Origin: Gerris lacustris
Taxonomy: Eukaryota > Arthropoda > Insecta > Hemiptera > Gerridae
Assembly (NCBI GenBank): GCA_951217055.1
Contig: OX578282.1
Coordinates: 46,744,329 to 46,808,328, forward strand
Direction of reading: 5' to 3'
Length of the DNA: 64,000 nucleotides
The first letter of the stretch is position 1; each line of letters opens with the position of its first letter. A model generated the notes under the pieces. It searched no databases, was not told the DNA's origin, and saw only the letters and a program-made list of their open reading frames with translations. Shown here one piece after another: positions 1-9,237 of this stretch. The position numbers were made by a program, and so were the translations under genes.

Positions 1-865
1 AAACTAGATCTCTCAGTGTAATAAGGACATAGGTTTCCCTTATAGGATACTCGACTAATCTGAAGGAAGCGATACGGTCGAGAATCGCCTGGCATGATTT
101 ATTGATGGGATTTCGACTGTGCTTTTCCCCAATGTGTGATAGCCACTCATTATGAAAGAGGGTAGTTCATTAACCACACAACGTCTTCACACAAAATGAT
201 TGTAAATGAAATAATTAACCACGGTTTCGGCTTTTCTAATGCAGCCTTATTTAGACAATCTGATGGTTACTGACGTCCTAAGTCATTTGTTTCCATTATA
301 ATCATTTTGTGTGTAGACGTTGTTTGGTTATTGAACTACACCTCTTTCATGATGGAAGACAACATTCCTTGGTCAAAACAATACTTTCGAGTGATACCCT
401 ATCCACATTTCTACAAACAGGCTCTTGTTCTTCAGTTTTACCGAATGCTCAATCATAAATTGTTGTTTATAATTAATGTCATAATAATTATTAATTTATT
501 ATATACTAAAAAACGGATTATAGTATAGATATAGATCAGTGGATATTTATTTATAATTTGTTATACTTATAAGTACTTAATTATGATAAATAATTCATAC
601 AAGTTAAACATTTAAATAACTTGCTTGTTTGTTTTCAAGCTCGACATTGATAAGACTCGATTAACCTTCAATAATGTTTTAAATTAAAATCCACTGGCTA
701 AGAAGTTAATAACCTTGACTAAATATCAATCAGAATAAGAGCGAAATGACTTTACCTCGCAACCACGTTAAAGCATTTGTCTATACTTATTAAACACAAT
801 GTAAATTATAACTCAAAGCCATTTATGCAATGCGTAAACAAAAAACTACGATATTTATATTAGAT
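1..865. other. AT-rich DNA without recognisable gene
   Basis: I see no gene, RNA or repeat relation to the rest of the window here. A 73-codon open frame at 307-528 is low-complexity and ends in Ile/Asn-rich residues, as expected from AT-rich chance sequence. Confidence 0.6.
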
Positions 866-1083
866 TAATAGTACATTACGCGTCTAGTGCGAAAAGTAGC
901 ATTTTGCATGCGAGTGTGGAGTTTGCACCCGAGCGATAGCGAGGGTATAGTAAAAGTAAAACCACACGAGCAAAGCAAAATTCAGTTTTCGCATGTGTTG
1001 CGTACCGTAATTTATCTACGATTGTTAGATTTTAATAATAAATATAGAACAAAAAAATTAATAAACTTCCTGTATGTAAGTTC

Positions 1084-1206
1084 CTATTTCTCTTTTGATG
1101 AAGATGACATTAATTCATTAGTTGTATTTTGTGTTTGCGCCAAATTATTTATTTCTGGAGGCGTATTATTCTCTTCATTTTCGTCATAATCACTTAAATC
1201 ACTCAT
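1084..1206 (-). pseudogene. Truncated R-repeat peptide, copy 1
   Basis: The minus-strand ATG opens a 40-codon frame beginning MSDLSDYDENEENN, closely matching the peptides of the other two R copies. It stops early because the TAC codon found in copy 3 is TAG here. The splice-donor-like ACAGTAAGT of copy 3 reads ACAGGAAGT, so the donor is also lost. Relative to copy 3 there is a 6-base in-frame insertion in the middle (AQTQN versus AQN). Indels in multiples of three suggest that the frame was once selected. No function can be assigned from so short a piece. Confidence 0.55.
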
Positions 1207-1264
1207 TGTTTTTTACTAAAATGTCGATATAAACAGTACTTTCACTAAACAAGTAGCAATAGTT

Positions 1265-1909
1265 ATTTATGCACCTAGGGAGTAAAGTAAGCCATTATTC
1301 CCTGAGTGAAAAAGTTGGTTCTTGAGGCGAAGCCGAAGGAACCATGGTCCCTAAATCCCGAGGCGAAGCCGAGGGAATAACTCTAATTAGCTCCCGAGGC
1401 GCAGCCGAGGGAGATAATTATCGCGAGGGGAATAATGGCACTTTACTCACGAGGTACATACAATATTTTATCTCCAGTAGAAAAAATATTCACATTTTCG
1501 TCCATTGCACAGTTTTTATTTAATATTTTAATAAATAACAATAATTATTAGCACTTTTAATAGCAGATATAAGTATATAAGAGATTCAATATTAAAAACA
1601 AATAAGAATTGGAATTAAACTCAAATAGAAGGTTATTTAGATGCAGGTTATAATGTTGGAAACAAAGATAAACATGGTCAAAAAAGCGCAGTGCCGCCAA
1701 CCTGATTTCGACAACTTCATTACATTAGCCATACATTTTCTACTATTTATAAAATAATTTAGTTGCAATCTTTACTTTTTTGCCCTACTTTACTTTTTCG
1801 CCCTACTTTTACTTTGCTCCCTACTTTTTGAGTTAGGGATGAAAAGACCTGTTTTAGTCCCTCCAAACTAATTCAAAATCATAACTTTATTTCCCTACTG
1901 GAGATAAAA
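1265..1909. mobile_element. Composite palindromic element X inserted in repeat R
   Basis: About 645 bp interrupt R copy 1. The first part (about 1268-1458) is an imperfect palindrome bounded by GCACCTAGGGAGTAAAGT and its inverted form ending ACTCACGAGGTAC. It contains three related units with the core GAGGCGAAGCCGAGGGA. The second part (1465-1910) is bounded by ATTTTATCTCCAGTAG and the exact reverse complement. AATAG/TAGTT-like sequence occurs at both outer ends and fits a short target duplication, although the boundary is ambiguous by a few bases. The same two-part layout and a homologous left end (ATAG.TATTTA.G.ACCTAG) are seen in element Y at 41086-41526 and 54831-55272. No coding capacity is visible, so it is probably non-autonomous. 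Confidence 0.65.
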
Positions 1910-2010
1910 TAGTTTTGTTAAATGTAAACAAACTCGCTAATCGTGTGTTAAGCTGAAGAATTCTCCTTTTTTACCACCGCACTAGGGCTGAAAAAAAAGG
2001 AATTATGAAA

Positions 2011-2022
2011 CGCGCATGCGCA
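2011..2022. promoter_or_regulatory. NRF-1/Ewg-like site in R copy 1
   Basis: CGCGCATGCGCA is a near-palindromic match to the NRF-1 consensus YGCGCAYGCGCR. It lies in the 5' part of R copy 1 and is kept at the same relative place in copies 2 and 3. Binding is inferred from the motif only. Confidence 0.45.
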
Positions 2023-2186
2023 ATGAATACAATTACGTAAAGAATCACTTTCTACACATCTAAACAGAGATACAATGTTTATATTTTGTATCAATCGTAG
2101 GTAAATATTATTTCTGATATCCTGGAGTAAAATAAGAGAGATTTAAACAGAGAATTACAGTTTGAGCCAAATGAGATTAAGAGCAT

Positions 2187-2252
2187 TGACAGCGCGGGAA
2201 AGTCACAAAAATGGTGTGGGGAGCCAATGAGGGGTCAGGATTTTAAAATCCT
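2187..2252 (+). repeat. Solo end of fold-back family P (P1)
   Basis: TGACAGCGCGGGAAAG followed by GGGGAGCCAATGAG and a GATTTTAAAATC stretch matches the left end and inner segment of the P elements at 3509-3786 and 6115-6361. No inverted partner is visible nearby, so this looks like a truncated copy. Confidence 0.6.
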
Positions 2253-2260
2253 ATAGATTA

Positions 2261-3508
2261 CATCTAATTTCCTATAGATTTCATCTGATAACAGTTTGAC
2301 AGACATTTCAGTAATAGGAATAAAACTTGCTGAATCAAATGAAAAATAATCAAAATAGCAAAGTTTTATTCTTTAAGCTTCCTTGGTCAGCGTCTAAGAC
2401 TAGATCCTCCGGAGAAGATCAGAGTCTAAGATTGTCTCCGAGGTTTTGAACTTATTGCATGCATGATACATACCCATGAAGAGCTTTGTAATGATCTCAT
2501 CTCACAACTACAATTGAATGTTTTTACACAGATAGAATTAGGCCATGATAATTCGATTATCATCAGATATGATGATTGTATTGTGGTTTGTCAGTAATCG
2601 AACTGTAGTTTGCTCTAGTAGGTTACTAATTAAAGGAATCAAAACCGATCAGTATAAAGGATATTTCGGCCTAAAAAATAGGCCTTAACCAGAAATACCT
2701 TCCAGCCTATTAACTGAAGACGATTTAAATTTTGATTATATGAAGGTGGCCCTTGCGATATGGAATCAACAACTTATTTATTCTATTAGTATTATTAGCA
2801 GTCTATTTTTTATTGACAAAACTACAAGGCTTCGATTTATTTTACGTAAGTAAATTTCGGACGTTGCATGCAATTCGTTTCATTACATAGAAATAGGTAA
2901 AAATATCTTTCATTTTTATGGAGGATATCCTATTTCTATTTTGGACATAAGGACCAAAAAGACACATCGAATATCGAATTAAATTTACAAGTTTAAATTA
3001 ACTTGAAAAGAAAAGGGTTAACTTAATTTTCCATTTCAATTTCCAAATGGGAAACTCAGTTCTATCAAATCAATCTGATTGATCTAAACTAAACTGGTGT
3101 TGAAATTTTATCCTATATAAAAAAAGAGGAAATTCAGTTTAGGGCAAAAAAACGAAAGGAATAAAGGATCGGGAGTTAAAAAGCACGAAGGGCTATCGAA
3201 ACAAGGGAAACGGTTTAATAATACCGAGTTTTAAAATGAACAAGGAAGAAGTAAAGGGATAGAGGGACCAGGTCTGACCTTTAATATGGTCTAATAGCCG
3301 ACGGTAGAAGGTTGGGGGCAGCCACAGCTGTGTGCAAGGAGGATGGGGTATTGCGCATGGCTACAGGGTGCTTTGCGAGCCCCCTGGGGGGTGTCTGTCT
3401 CATCCTCATCTGGAAGCGGGACGTCGTCTCAACACGTGCCTTCCTATACCTACACCAACACATCAACTACAACTGTGTGTAACACAACTTACAAACTAAA
3501 ACATACTA
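2261..3508. other. No recognisable gene
   Basis: AT-rich sequence. The segment 3281-3500 is less AT-rich and open in two directions over about 60 codons, but the two translations overlap on opposite strands and neither shows a known motif. Confidence 0.5.
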
Positions 3509-3786
3509 CTACAGTCTTCGCACAACTAGAATCGACGCGTTGACAGCGCGGGAAAAACTAGCAAAAGGGGGGACGAGCCAATGAGAGCTTGAGATTTTCC
3601 CGGACAAAAGGTCGGGCCAACTAGGCAAAGATAAATGTCTCTAGTGGAGGGGAGAGGCCCTCTGGATAACAGTATAAGAAGGCTTCGTAGTGGCTTTATT
3701 TTTTCCCCCAGAGAGGTTGGCCAATCTGTGTGTCACTCAATTTCCCGCGCTGTCAACGCGTCGATTCTAGTTGTGCGAAGACTGTA
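3509..3786. mobile_element. Fold-back element P2 with 46-bp perfect inverted ends
   Basis: Positions 3509-3554 are exactly complementary to 3741-3786. The inner part of each arm is the family motif TGACAGCGCGGGAAA. The outer 32-33 bases (containing CGCACAACTAGAATCGACG) are found only at this locus. Between the arms are GAGCCAATGAGAGCTTGAG, shared with P3, and a GGCCAATCTG box near the right end, also shared with P3. The family is not one I recognise by name. The perfect arms imply recent formation, recent conversion or an artefact. Confidence 0.7.
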
Positions 3787-4084
3787 GGTTTTCCACTAAC
3801 TCTTCCACTTTACCTTTTCTTTGAAAATCTAGAGATTTAATTGTTTCATAGCTATGTGTAAATTTTTAATTCAAGATCAAAAGGCAAATATTTTAAAATT
3901 TGATAGTTTCAAACTCCCTTTTTTGATAGAATAAGCTAAAATTATTCTCCCCGGTGCCAAAAAACAATATTCAAAGTTCGATTCTAATAAAGATGGGATT
4001 AGTTAAAAGAAATGCAGTCGTGACTATAGATATGAGTGGCTCTAGCATCCATCTTATTTGTTAATTTTATATTATTATTTCATT

Positions 4085-4252
4085 CAGTGGCGCACCAAGG
4101 TGGGTGCGGGGGGGGGGGAGGCGCAGGAGCCCCAGTTGCCATGAGCTTTAAACTGTGGCAGAAAGAAAGAAAATAACACCCCCAAAATCGTCCTGAGGGG
4201 GTGACAAGATAATATCCCGCCCCGGGTGCCACAAGACCTTGGTACGCCACTG
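4085..4252. mobile_element. hAT-type MITE
   Basis: A 168-bp element begins CAGTGGCGCACCAAGG and ends CCTTGGTACGCCACTG, which are inverted repeats of the CAGTGGCG type often seen at hAT ends. It is flanked by ATTTCATT (4077-4084) and ATTTTATT (4253-4260), an 8-bp target duplication with one mismatch, as expected for hAT. It contains a run of G near 4110 and no reading frame, so it is a non-autonomous, somewhat decayed copy. Confidence 0.85.
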
Positions 4253-5203
4253 ATTTTATTAAGCTATAATTAACATAAATATAATTTCAATATAATAGTT
4301 ATTGCTGATTTTTTTTTTTTTTTTAAAGGACGTAGAATGAGATGAAGGTTAGTAAACTCCTACGTAATACTACACCAGAAAAAGACAGAACTTTTTTTCA
4401 ACAGAATGTCTCAATCCAGTCAGTGACAAAACGATAGGATCGGATACGCACAGGATGGAACGGAATCACAAGGTACAACAGCCATAGGTTGCTTTTACTT
4501 GTTTTGGGAATATTAAATTGTGCAATGTTAAAAAACTTTAATTATTCCTTGCCAATTTTTTATTTTTCTTTATCAGTAAAACTGACCGTACTGCCGGGCA
4601 ATCCTCGAGCTATGTTAAATCTCACAATTAGTGTCAAATGTATGATGAGTAAGGACGTGATTATTGGCTTAAAGTTTATTTAAGGCGTCCGGAAATAGTA
4701 TGTAAATGTAGTAGTGTGAGAAAACGCTATATAAGTAAAGAGATGGTATGAGTGTGAGTTAGAAAAGGCAGAGATAATGTCCCCTCATACTTTGGCACAC
4801 TGACACACTAGCACAAGTTAATTCGATGCTACACGTTTTGAAAAACAAGAGAACCGGTTGTGAAGTATACACTTCCTCTGGCATCATATTGACTGGCAGC
4901 GGCTCTAGTGCATTCTTCATTCGTTTTTAGGCATCAGGGTCTTAAGGGTGTACTTGAGAGATATTCATTGACTGTTTTTAACAATATGTATAGAGTAAAT
5001 CTACGTCATAAAAGCACGGAAAAAAAAACTCTTAAAATGTTTAAGAGAGACTGTTTGTTAAAGTATTATATATAAACAAAAATAAAAACATCCGGCATAC
5101 ATTCTGCGCTAATTATAAAGATTTGGCCGATCCTAGAACTACTACTTTAATAAAAAAAATAAAAATAGGAATAGCTTATAAAATAAAACTTTTAAGGGGC
5201 AAA
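4253..5203. other. No recognisable gene; isolated TATA-like box
   Basis: A 64-codon frame at 4489-4683 has no recognisable motif. CTATATAAGTA near 4728 resembles a TATA box and lies in a moderately less AT-rich stretch, but no start site, splice signal or coding exon follows that I can support. Confidence 0.35.
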
Positions 5204-5569
5204 TTATTAAGGCTCTACCGCCCTTTGAGGTTAGGAAAAACAGTAAAATTAAAATTATACTGGTTCTATGCAAGATATCAAAAATCTAATCACAGGCTTC
5301 ATTCCTAATTTTAATTCTGCACAATTTGAGCCCTATTTCAACTTCCTATGATAAATAGTACAGACGCCATTTTAATACAACGAGTTTTATCGTTGTATTG
5401 AAATGGCGTCTGTACTATTTATCATAGGAAGTTGAAATAGGGCTCAAATTGTGCAGAATTAAAATTAGGAATGAAGCCTGTGATCAGATTTTTGATATCT
5501 TGCTTAGAACCAATAAAATGTTCAATTTAATGATTTTTCTAACCTCAAAGAGCGGTAGTGCCTTAACAC
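5204..5569. repeat. Large palindrome with two age classes of arm
   Basis: The palindrome is centred on a 6-base spacer (5384-5389). The inner arms, 5290-5383 and 5390-5483, pair over 94 bases with one mismatch. The outer arms, about 5207-5289 and 5484-5566, pair in register without indels but with 12 mismatches in 83 bases. The sharp change in identity at the same distance on both sides is visible by eye. Short open frames on both strands are mirror images created by the palindrome and are not genes. It directly abuts the tRNA-containing fold-back at 5574-5776. Confidence 0.85.
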
Positions 5570-5573
5570 AAAC

Positions 5574-5776
5574 AATTACGGGAGACATACAGAGAAAAAT
5601 AGACCCCCGCATCATACCACAAAGCTTGGATTCGAGGAATTTGTATCGGTAACGGCAGAGAAAAATCATTCTCCCGTATAGCTCAGTTGGTAAGAGCGCC
5701 TGTAACGGATTAATAGGAGGCCCGTGGTTCAAGTCCCGGAACGGGGTCTATTTTTCTCTGTATGTCTCTCGTAGTT
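5574..5776. mobile_element. Fold-back element enclosing a tRNA-like sequence
   Basis: Inverted arms 5574-5607 and 5743-5776 (core GAGACATACAGAGAAAAATA) surround the tRNA-like sequence. The right flank CGTAGTTAATGATAGTTATA continues into AATTTGATTTAAA. Both the arm and this flank match the arms of the hairpin at 57920-58056 (CTACGGGAAACAGACAGTG...), so the two belong to one family. The inner arm end overlaps the 3' acceptor strand of the tRNA-like sequence. Confidence 0.6.
5672..5746 (+). pseudogene. tRNA-like sequence (tRNA pseudogene or SINE-type head)
   Basis: A box-A-like TAGCTCAGTTGGTAAGAGC and a box-B-like GGTTCAAGTCC are spaced as in a tRNA gene. The D-stem GCTC/GAGC pairs perfectly and the acceptor TCCCGTA/AACGGGG pairs at six of seven positions, counting one G-U pair. 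The anticodon stem CCTGT/ATAGG leaves a 9-base loop instead of 7, and the T-stem has two mismatches. A T-run four bases downstream (from 5750) could terminate RNA polymerase III. The irregular anticodon and T arms argue against a working tRNA, so I call a pseudogene or a tRNA-derived promoter, with no amino-acid assignment. Confidence 0.5.
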
Positions 5777-6114
5777 AATGATAGTTATAATTTGATTTAA
5801 AGTAAAATTTAATCTTTCCGTAGTATGAATACTACCTAAAACTTAAAAAAATTGACAAACAACTAATATAATTGGAACTTTTCCAAATATGTTATTATTA
5901 CCACATAGAACTTGTTCAAAATTTTGTAAAAATTACAGTAAGCTTGTAATTGTATGCTATGATTTTTGTAGATTTATTTTCTAGACCAATAAGTAAAGAA
6001 ATTTAGAAAGAGTGATAGAGTCCAATGAGACAATTCAATGCTAAGAAAAGAACCTTAACTTCGCTAATCACTCAAAATAACAGATTCTATTATCTATTAA
6101 TGGACCACTACTAT

Positions 6115-6361
6115 TATACTCATGCCATTATACTTTGTTATTCTGACAGCGCGGGAAAATCTAAATAAAAACGGGAGGGGAGCCAATGAGAGCTCGAGAT
6201 TTTGGCGGGTAGTAGGTCGGGTCAACTATAAACACAAAAAAATCACTGGTTAACCTTAAGATAACGGCTAGTGGTACCCTCCCCCCCCCCCCCCCCCCCC
6301 CCCTTATATTGGTAGGCCAATCTGAGCTGTCAGATTTACAAAGTATAATGGCATGAGTATA
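6115..6361. mobile_element. Fold-back element P3 with locus-specific inverted flanks
   Basis: Arms 6115-6150 and 6326-6361 pair over 36 bases with about two mismatches. The inner six bases, GACAGC, belong to the family motif GACAGCGCGGGAAAA. The outer 30 bases (CTCATGCCATTATACTTTG) are not found in P1, P2 or P4. The interior has GAGCCAATGAGAGCTCGAG and the right-end GGCCAATCTG box, as in P2. A run of about 23 C at 6281-6303 lies inside. Confidence 0.7.
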
Positions 6362-8120
6362 GTAATAGATTTAGTTTACTAAATGCCACCATTTAAGATC
6401 AAAGATGCATTCAAAAATATTTTGAGATGATAACTGCTTTTTGATGACCAATTAGAGACGTCGAAGATAGTGAACATTTCATATTCTAGTTTGAAAAAAA
6501 TAAAAAAATAAATAATAATAATAATGTTAAATTCACGATAAGAAAGTATAATGTTTAGTTGCTGGTATCTTTAGGGATGATGAACAATGAACACCTAAAA
6601 CTAATAAAAGTTCTGTTATTGAAACGCACATTTTCCCTTTAACACGTTGATAGTGGGAAAGAGTAACTTTCGAGATAGTTTTTCCCGGTTTTTCATGAGG
6701 TAGGGACATATATGATTTTGTGTCCTAATTTCATTTACCTCTAACTTCCCTCGATGTAAAACAAAAATGATTTGACCATACATAGTCGTAGTTTCCAAGA
6801 AAAATAAAAAAAAGTTATATTTTTAATTATGATGTGTCAGTTATATTAATTAAATTTTATTTGAAAAACGCCAGAAAAAGATATTATTCAGCTATAAATA
6901 TGTTATGCAATTATACACGGCTTGACAGGAGAAAATAAAATGAGTGTAGTAACATATCCTCTTAAAACAACCTTGATCTAATAATTTTAGAAATGTTTTA
7001 AGTTAATTATCTCTCTTTTAAATAAGAAAGGAAGAAGAAGAAAAGAAAAAAAAAAAAAAAGAAAAATAAATAAACACGATAGTAAAACTGATCAGTAAAG
7101 AAGATAAACGTAGAGAATAAAGAAAATATATGTATGTTTATCTATAATACTTTGTCGCCAAAAATATCTGATTTATATTTTTGGACTCTATCTCAGTAGG
7201 GGGGACCCTCGAGAGACTTCTAGCTCTAAGATACTGAGACAACTAGACGCAACATAACAAGGCCAACGACCCAAAGAAAAAACTCAACTCTAGTCTTCAG
7301 AACAAAGATAGACCTCCGCGCAACAATCCCCTTCTCGTACATAACAATCGACCATTATGTCGTATTTATCCTTCTTAAAAATCTTCCCTATCTCATGCCA
7401 TGAGTTCGGAATAATCACAGGCTATAAAAATATAACCACGGTGCAGATGATACGTCAATTATTACATTGGAGTAATAAACAAGTTTTTATTCCTCTTCTT
7501 AAGAAAATAAAATAAAATGATAAAATAATTTCTATGAAAGAATTCAACAAGATTCCTAAGTAATGAAAGAATAATTGTTGTTTCAGGAGACAGTTTTTTT
7601 CTTATTTCCCTTTTGTTTCTTTCAGCATCCTTGATTCTATAATTTACTGTAATATATTTGATATTTGCTCCAGATTATTCAGGTAAAATCGTTATTACTT
7701 ATACACAACATTTTATGTAATTTATAATATTCTCAGGTGCAATAAAAATTTAGTGGAACAAGTAAACTTAAATAGTGGCGCACTCTACGTATCTTTTTAC
7801 TGGGGATTGACTCAGTAACTTATGGCGCTAGTTTCCATTTTTATGTGAAACGCAAATTCTTTTTGCGCAAAACAACCGTTCCTGTGTTTCTTATCATATA
7901 ATAGAGACCTATTATAGTAGACAATGGCGCACTCTCTAGTATATAATTTTAATCCAATTACAACTAGAGCCTCGTTCACACAGTGGCACAAATGCCGCGA
8001 CATTTTATGCCGTGAAACTGCTTGACACTCGCCGTCATGAAACTAAAATGTCATGAACTGTTCACACGCCCTCTCCACACAGTAGTGGCAGTTCTTCAAA
8101 ATCTCAAACCAGAACAATGT
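6362..8120. other. No recognisable gene
   Basis: AT-rich sequence with a GAA/A-rich patch around 7028-7075. GCCTCGTTCACACAGTGGC at about 7970 resembles the end of a DNA-transposon MITE, but no inverted partner or target duplication was found. Confidence 0.5.
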
Positions 8121-8208
8121 TATAAAAGTTGGGTGAGATGAAGCCAGAAATAATTCACTTCGATAAAAAAAAAATCACATATATAATATATAACACTTTC
8201 ACATCTCA
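8121..8208 (+). repeat. Direct repeat pair, first copy
   Basis: Sequence starting AGTTGGGTGAGATGAAGCC and ending ACTTTCACATCTC recurs at 9140-9237 in the same orientation with scattered differences. The unit has no coding potential. The pair brackets about 930 bp, but I see no mobile-element coding or inverted ends there. Confidence 0.7.
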
Positions 8209-9139
8209 TATTAAAGGTCATATTAAGGTAAAGCATATTATACCAGTCAAACTTTTTTAACATATGAACAACACTAAAATGAAATATATTGTAGAGTTAC
8301 AACAAGAAATTTTAATTCTGGTGGACATGAGATTCATTTTACTACGCTTTTTTCAGAAAAACTTCGAGTGATCCATATGTTTTGCATTGTAACTCGCTGA
8401 TTTTAAATGAAAATTACTTTTAACAGTACTTATTTTAAAGGTTTTTTTAAGGACTATAAAAAAATTGCCTATCATGAAAAATCAATCCTTTTCACGTTAT
8501 TTAACGTTGAATACATCGATCCAAGTATTCAAAAGAAAAAGATCTCCTTTCATCGACCATATCTCGCTTTGTATTGGACCTACAATATTTTTTTTAAAAA
8601 AATAATTTCTTTGTTTCTTCATAAGCTCGATAAGAATCGTATTTTTTGAGTTATTCGTAAAAAAAGCGTCCAAAACGTGTTTATTTTGATGAAAATTCAA
8701 GTGTTCAATCGGGAATAACTCAAAAAATATTTATTTAACAAAAAAACTTTATTCTTAATTTTTTTTTCTTAAAATTTGATCCTCAATCGATTCCCGGGGT
8801 TATTTTGAGCAAAGGAATTTCCACCCCCGAGAAGGGGTGGCAACCGCCCCTGGGGCGGAAGCGCACCTCGGCACTGTATAACATTTGTTATTTGAGCACT
8901 TTCCCATTAACTCACCAAATTTCAAGCAAATTGGTTCAGTTCCTCAAATTTCGACGGTAAGGCACTATTTTTGGCCCGAGTAACTGCCCTGTAAGGTTTT
9001 AGCGTTTTATCTTTCAAAGATGATGTACTAATATAATGTTTCTTCAACTTCTAATTATATCGCAAGAATTCTCCATACAATTTGACACTCGATATGTTCA
9101 CAAATACCATTAGTTTCCAGGTGGTATAAAAAGTCATTA
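8209..9139. other. Interval between the two direct repeats
   Basis: An 80-codon open frame (8407-8649) is overlapped by a 67-codon frame on the other strand. Both are rich in Lys, Phe and Ile and lack recognisable motifs. A GC-richer patch at 8795-8870 contains ACCCCCGAGAAGGGGTGGC, a small imperfect hairpin. Confidence 0.4.
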
Positions 9140-9237
9140 TAAAAATAGTTGGGTGAGATAAAGCCAGATATAATTCACTTCGATAAACAAAATAATCACA
9201 TTCACATATATAATATTATAACACTTTCACATCTCTA
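9140..9237 (+). repeat. Direct repeat pair, second copy
   Basis: This matches 8121-8208 (GTTGGGTGAGATAAAGCC through ACTTTCACATCTC), with an extra CACATT-like segment in the middle. Confidence 0.7.

Larger units (their letters stand above)
866..2106 (-). mobile_element. Repeat R, copy 1 (minus strand), split by composite element X
   Basis: This is one of three copies of a repeat found also at 21183-21999 and 40578-41085. Read on the minus strand it starts near a TTTACCTACGATTGATA-like end, has an NRF-1-like GCGCATGCGC site, a short leader, an ATG and a peptide start, and ends in TAATGTACTATTA. In this copy the leader is interrupted at 1265-1909 by element X; sequence on both sides matches the uninterrupted copies. 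Part of the sequence near the end (about 1011-1024) is an inverted match of the start (ATCTACGATTG), so the autonomous unit may have terminal inverted repeats. The class is not established. Confidence 0.75.

Noticed and set aside
5123..5732. Short frames on both strands with a basic composition
   Set aside because: They are mirror images across the palindrome and the fold-back at 5.6 kb and show no protein motif.
5672..5746. Functional tRNA gene
   Set aside because: The anticodon loop has nine bases and the T-stem is mispaired, so a pseudogene or tRNA-derived promoter is the safer call.
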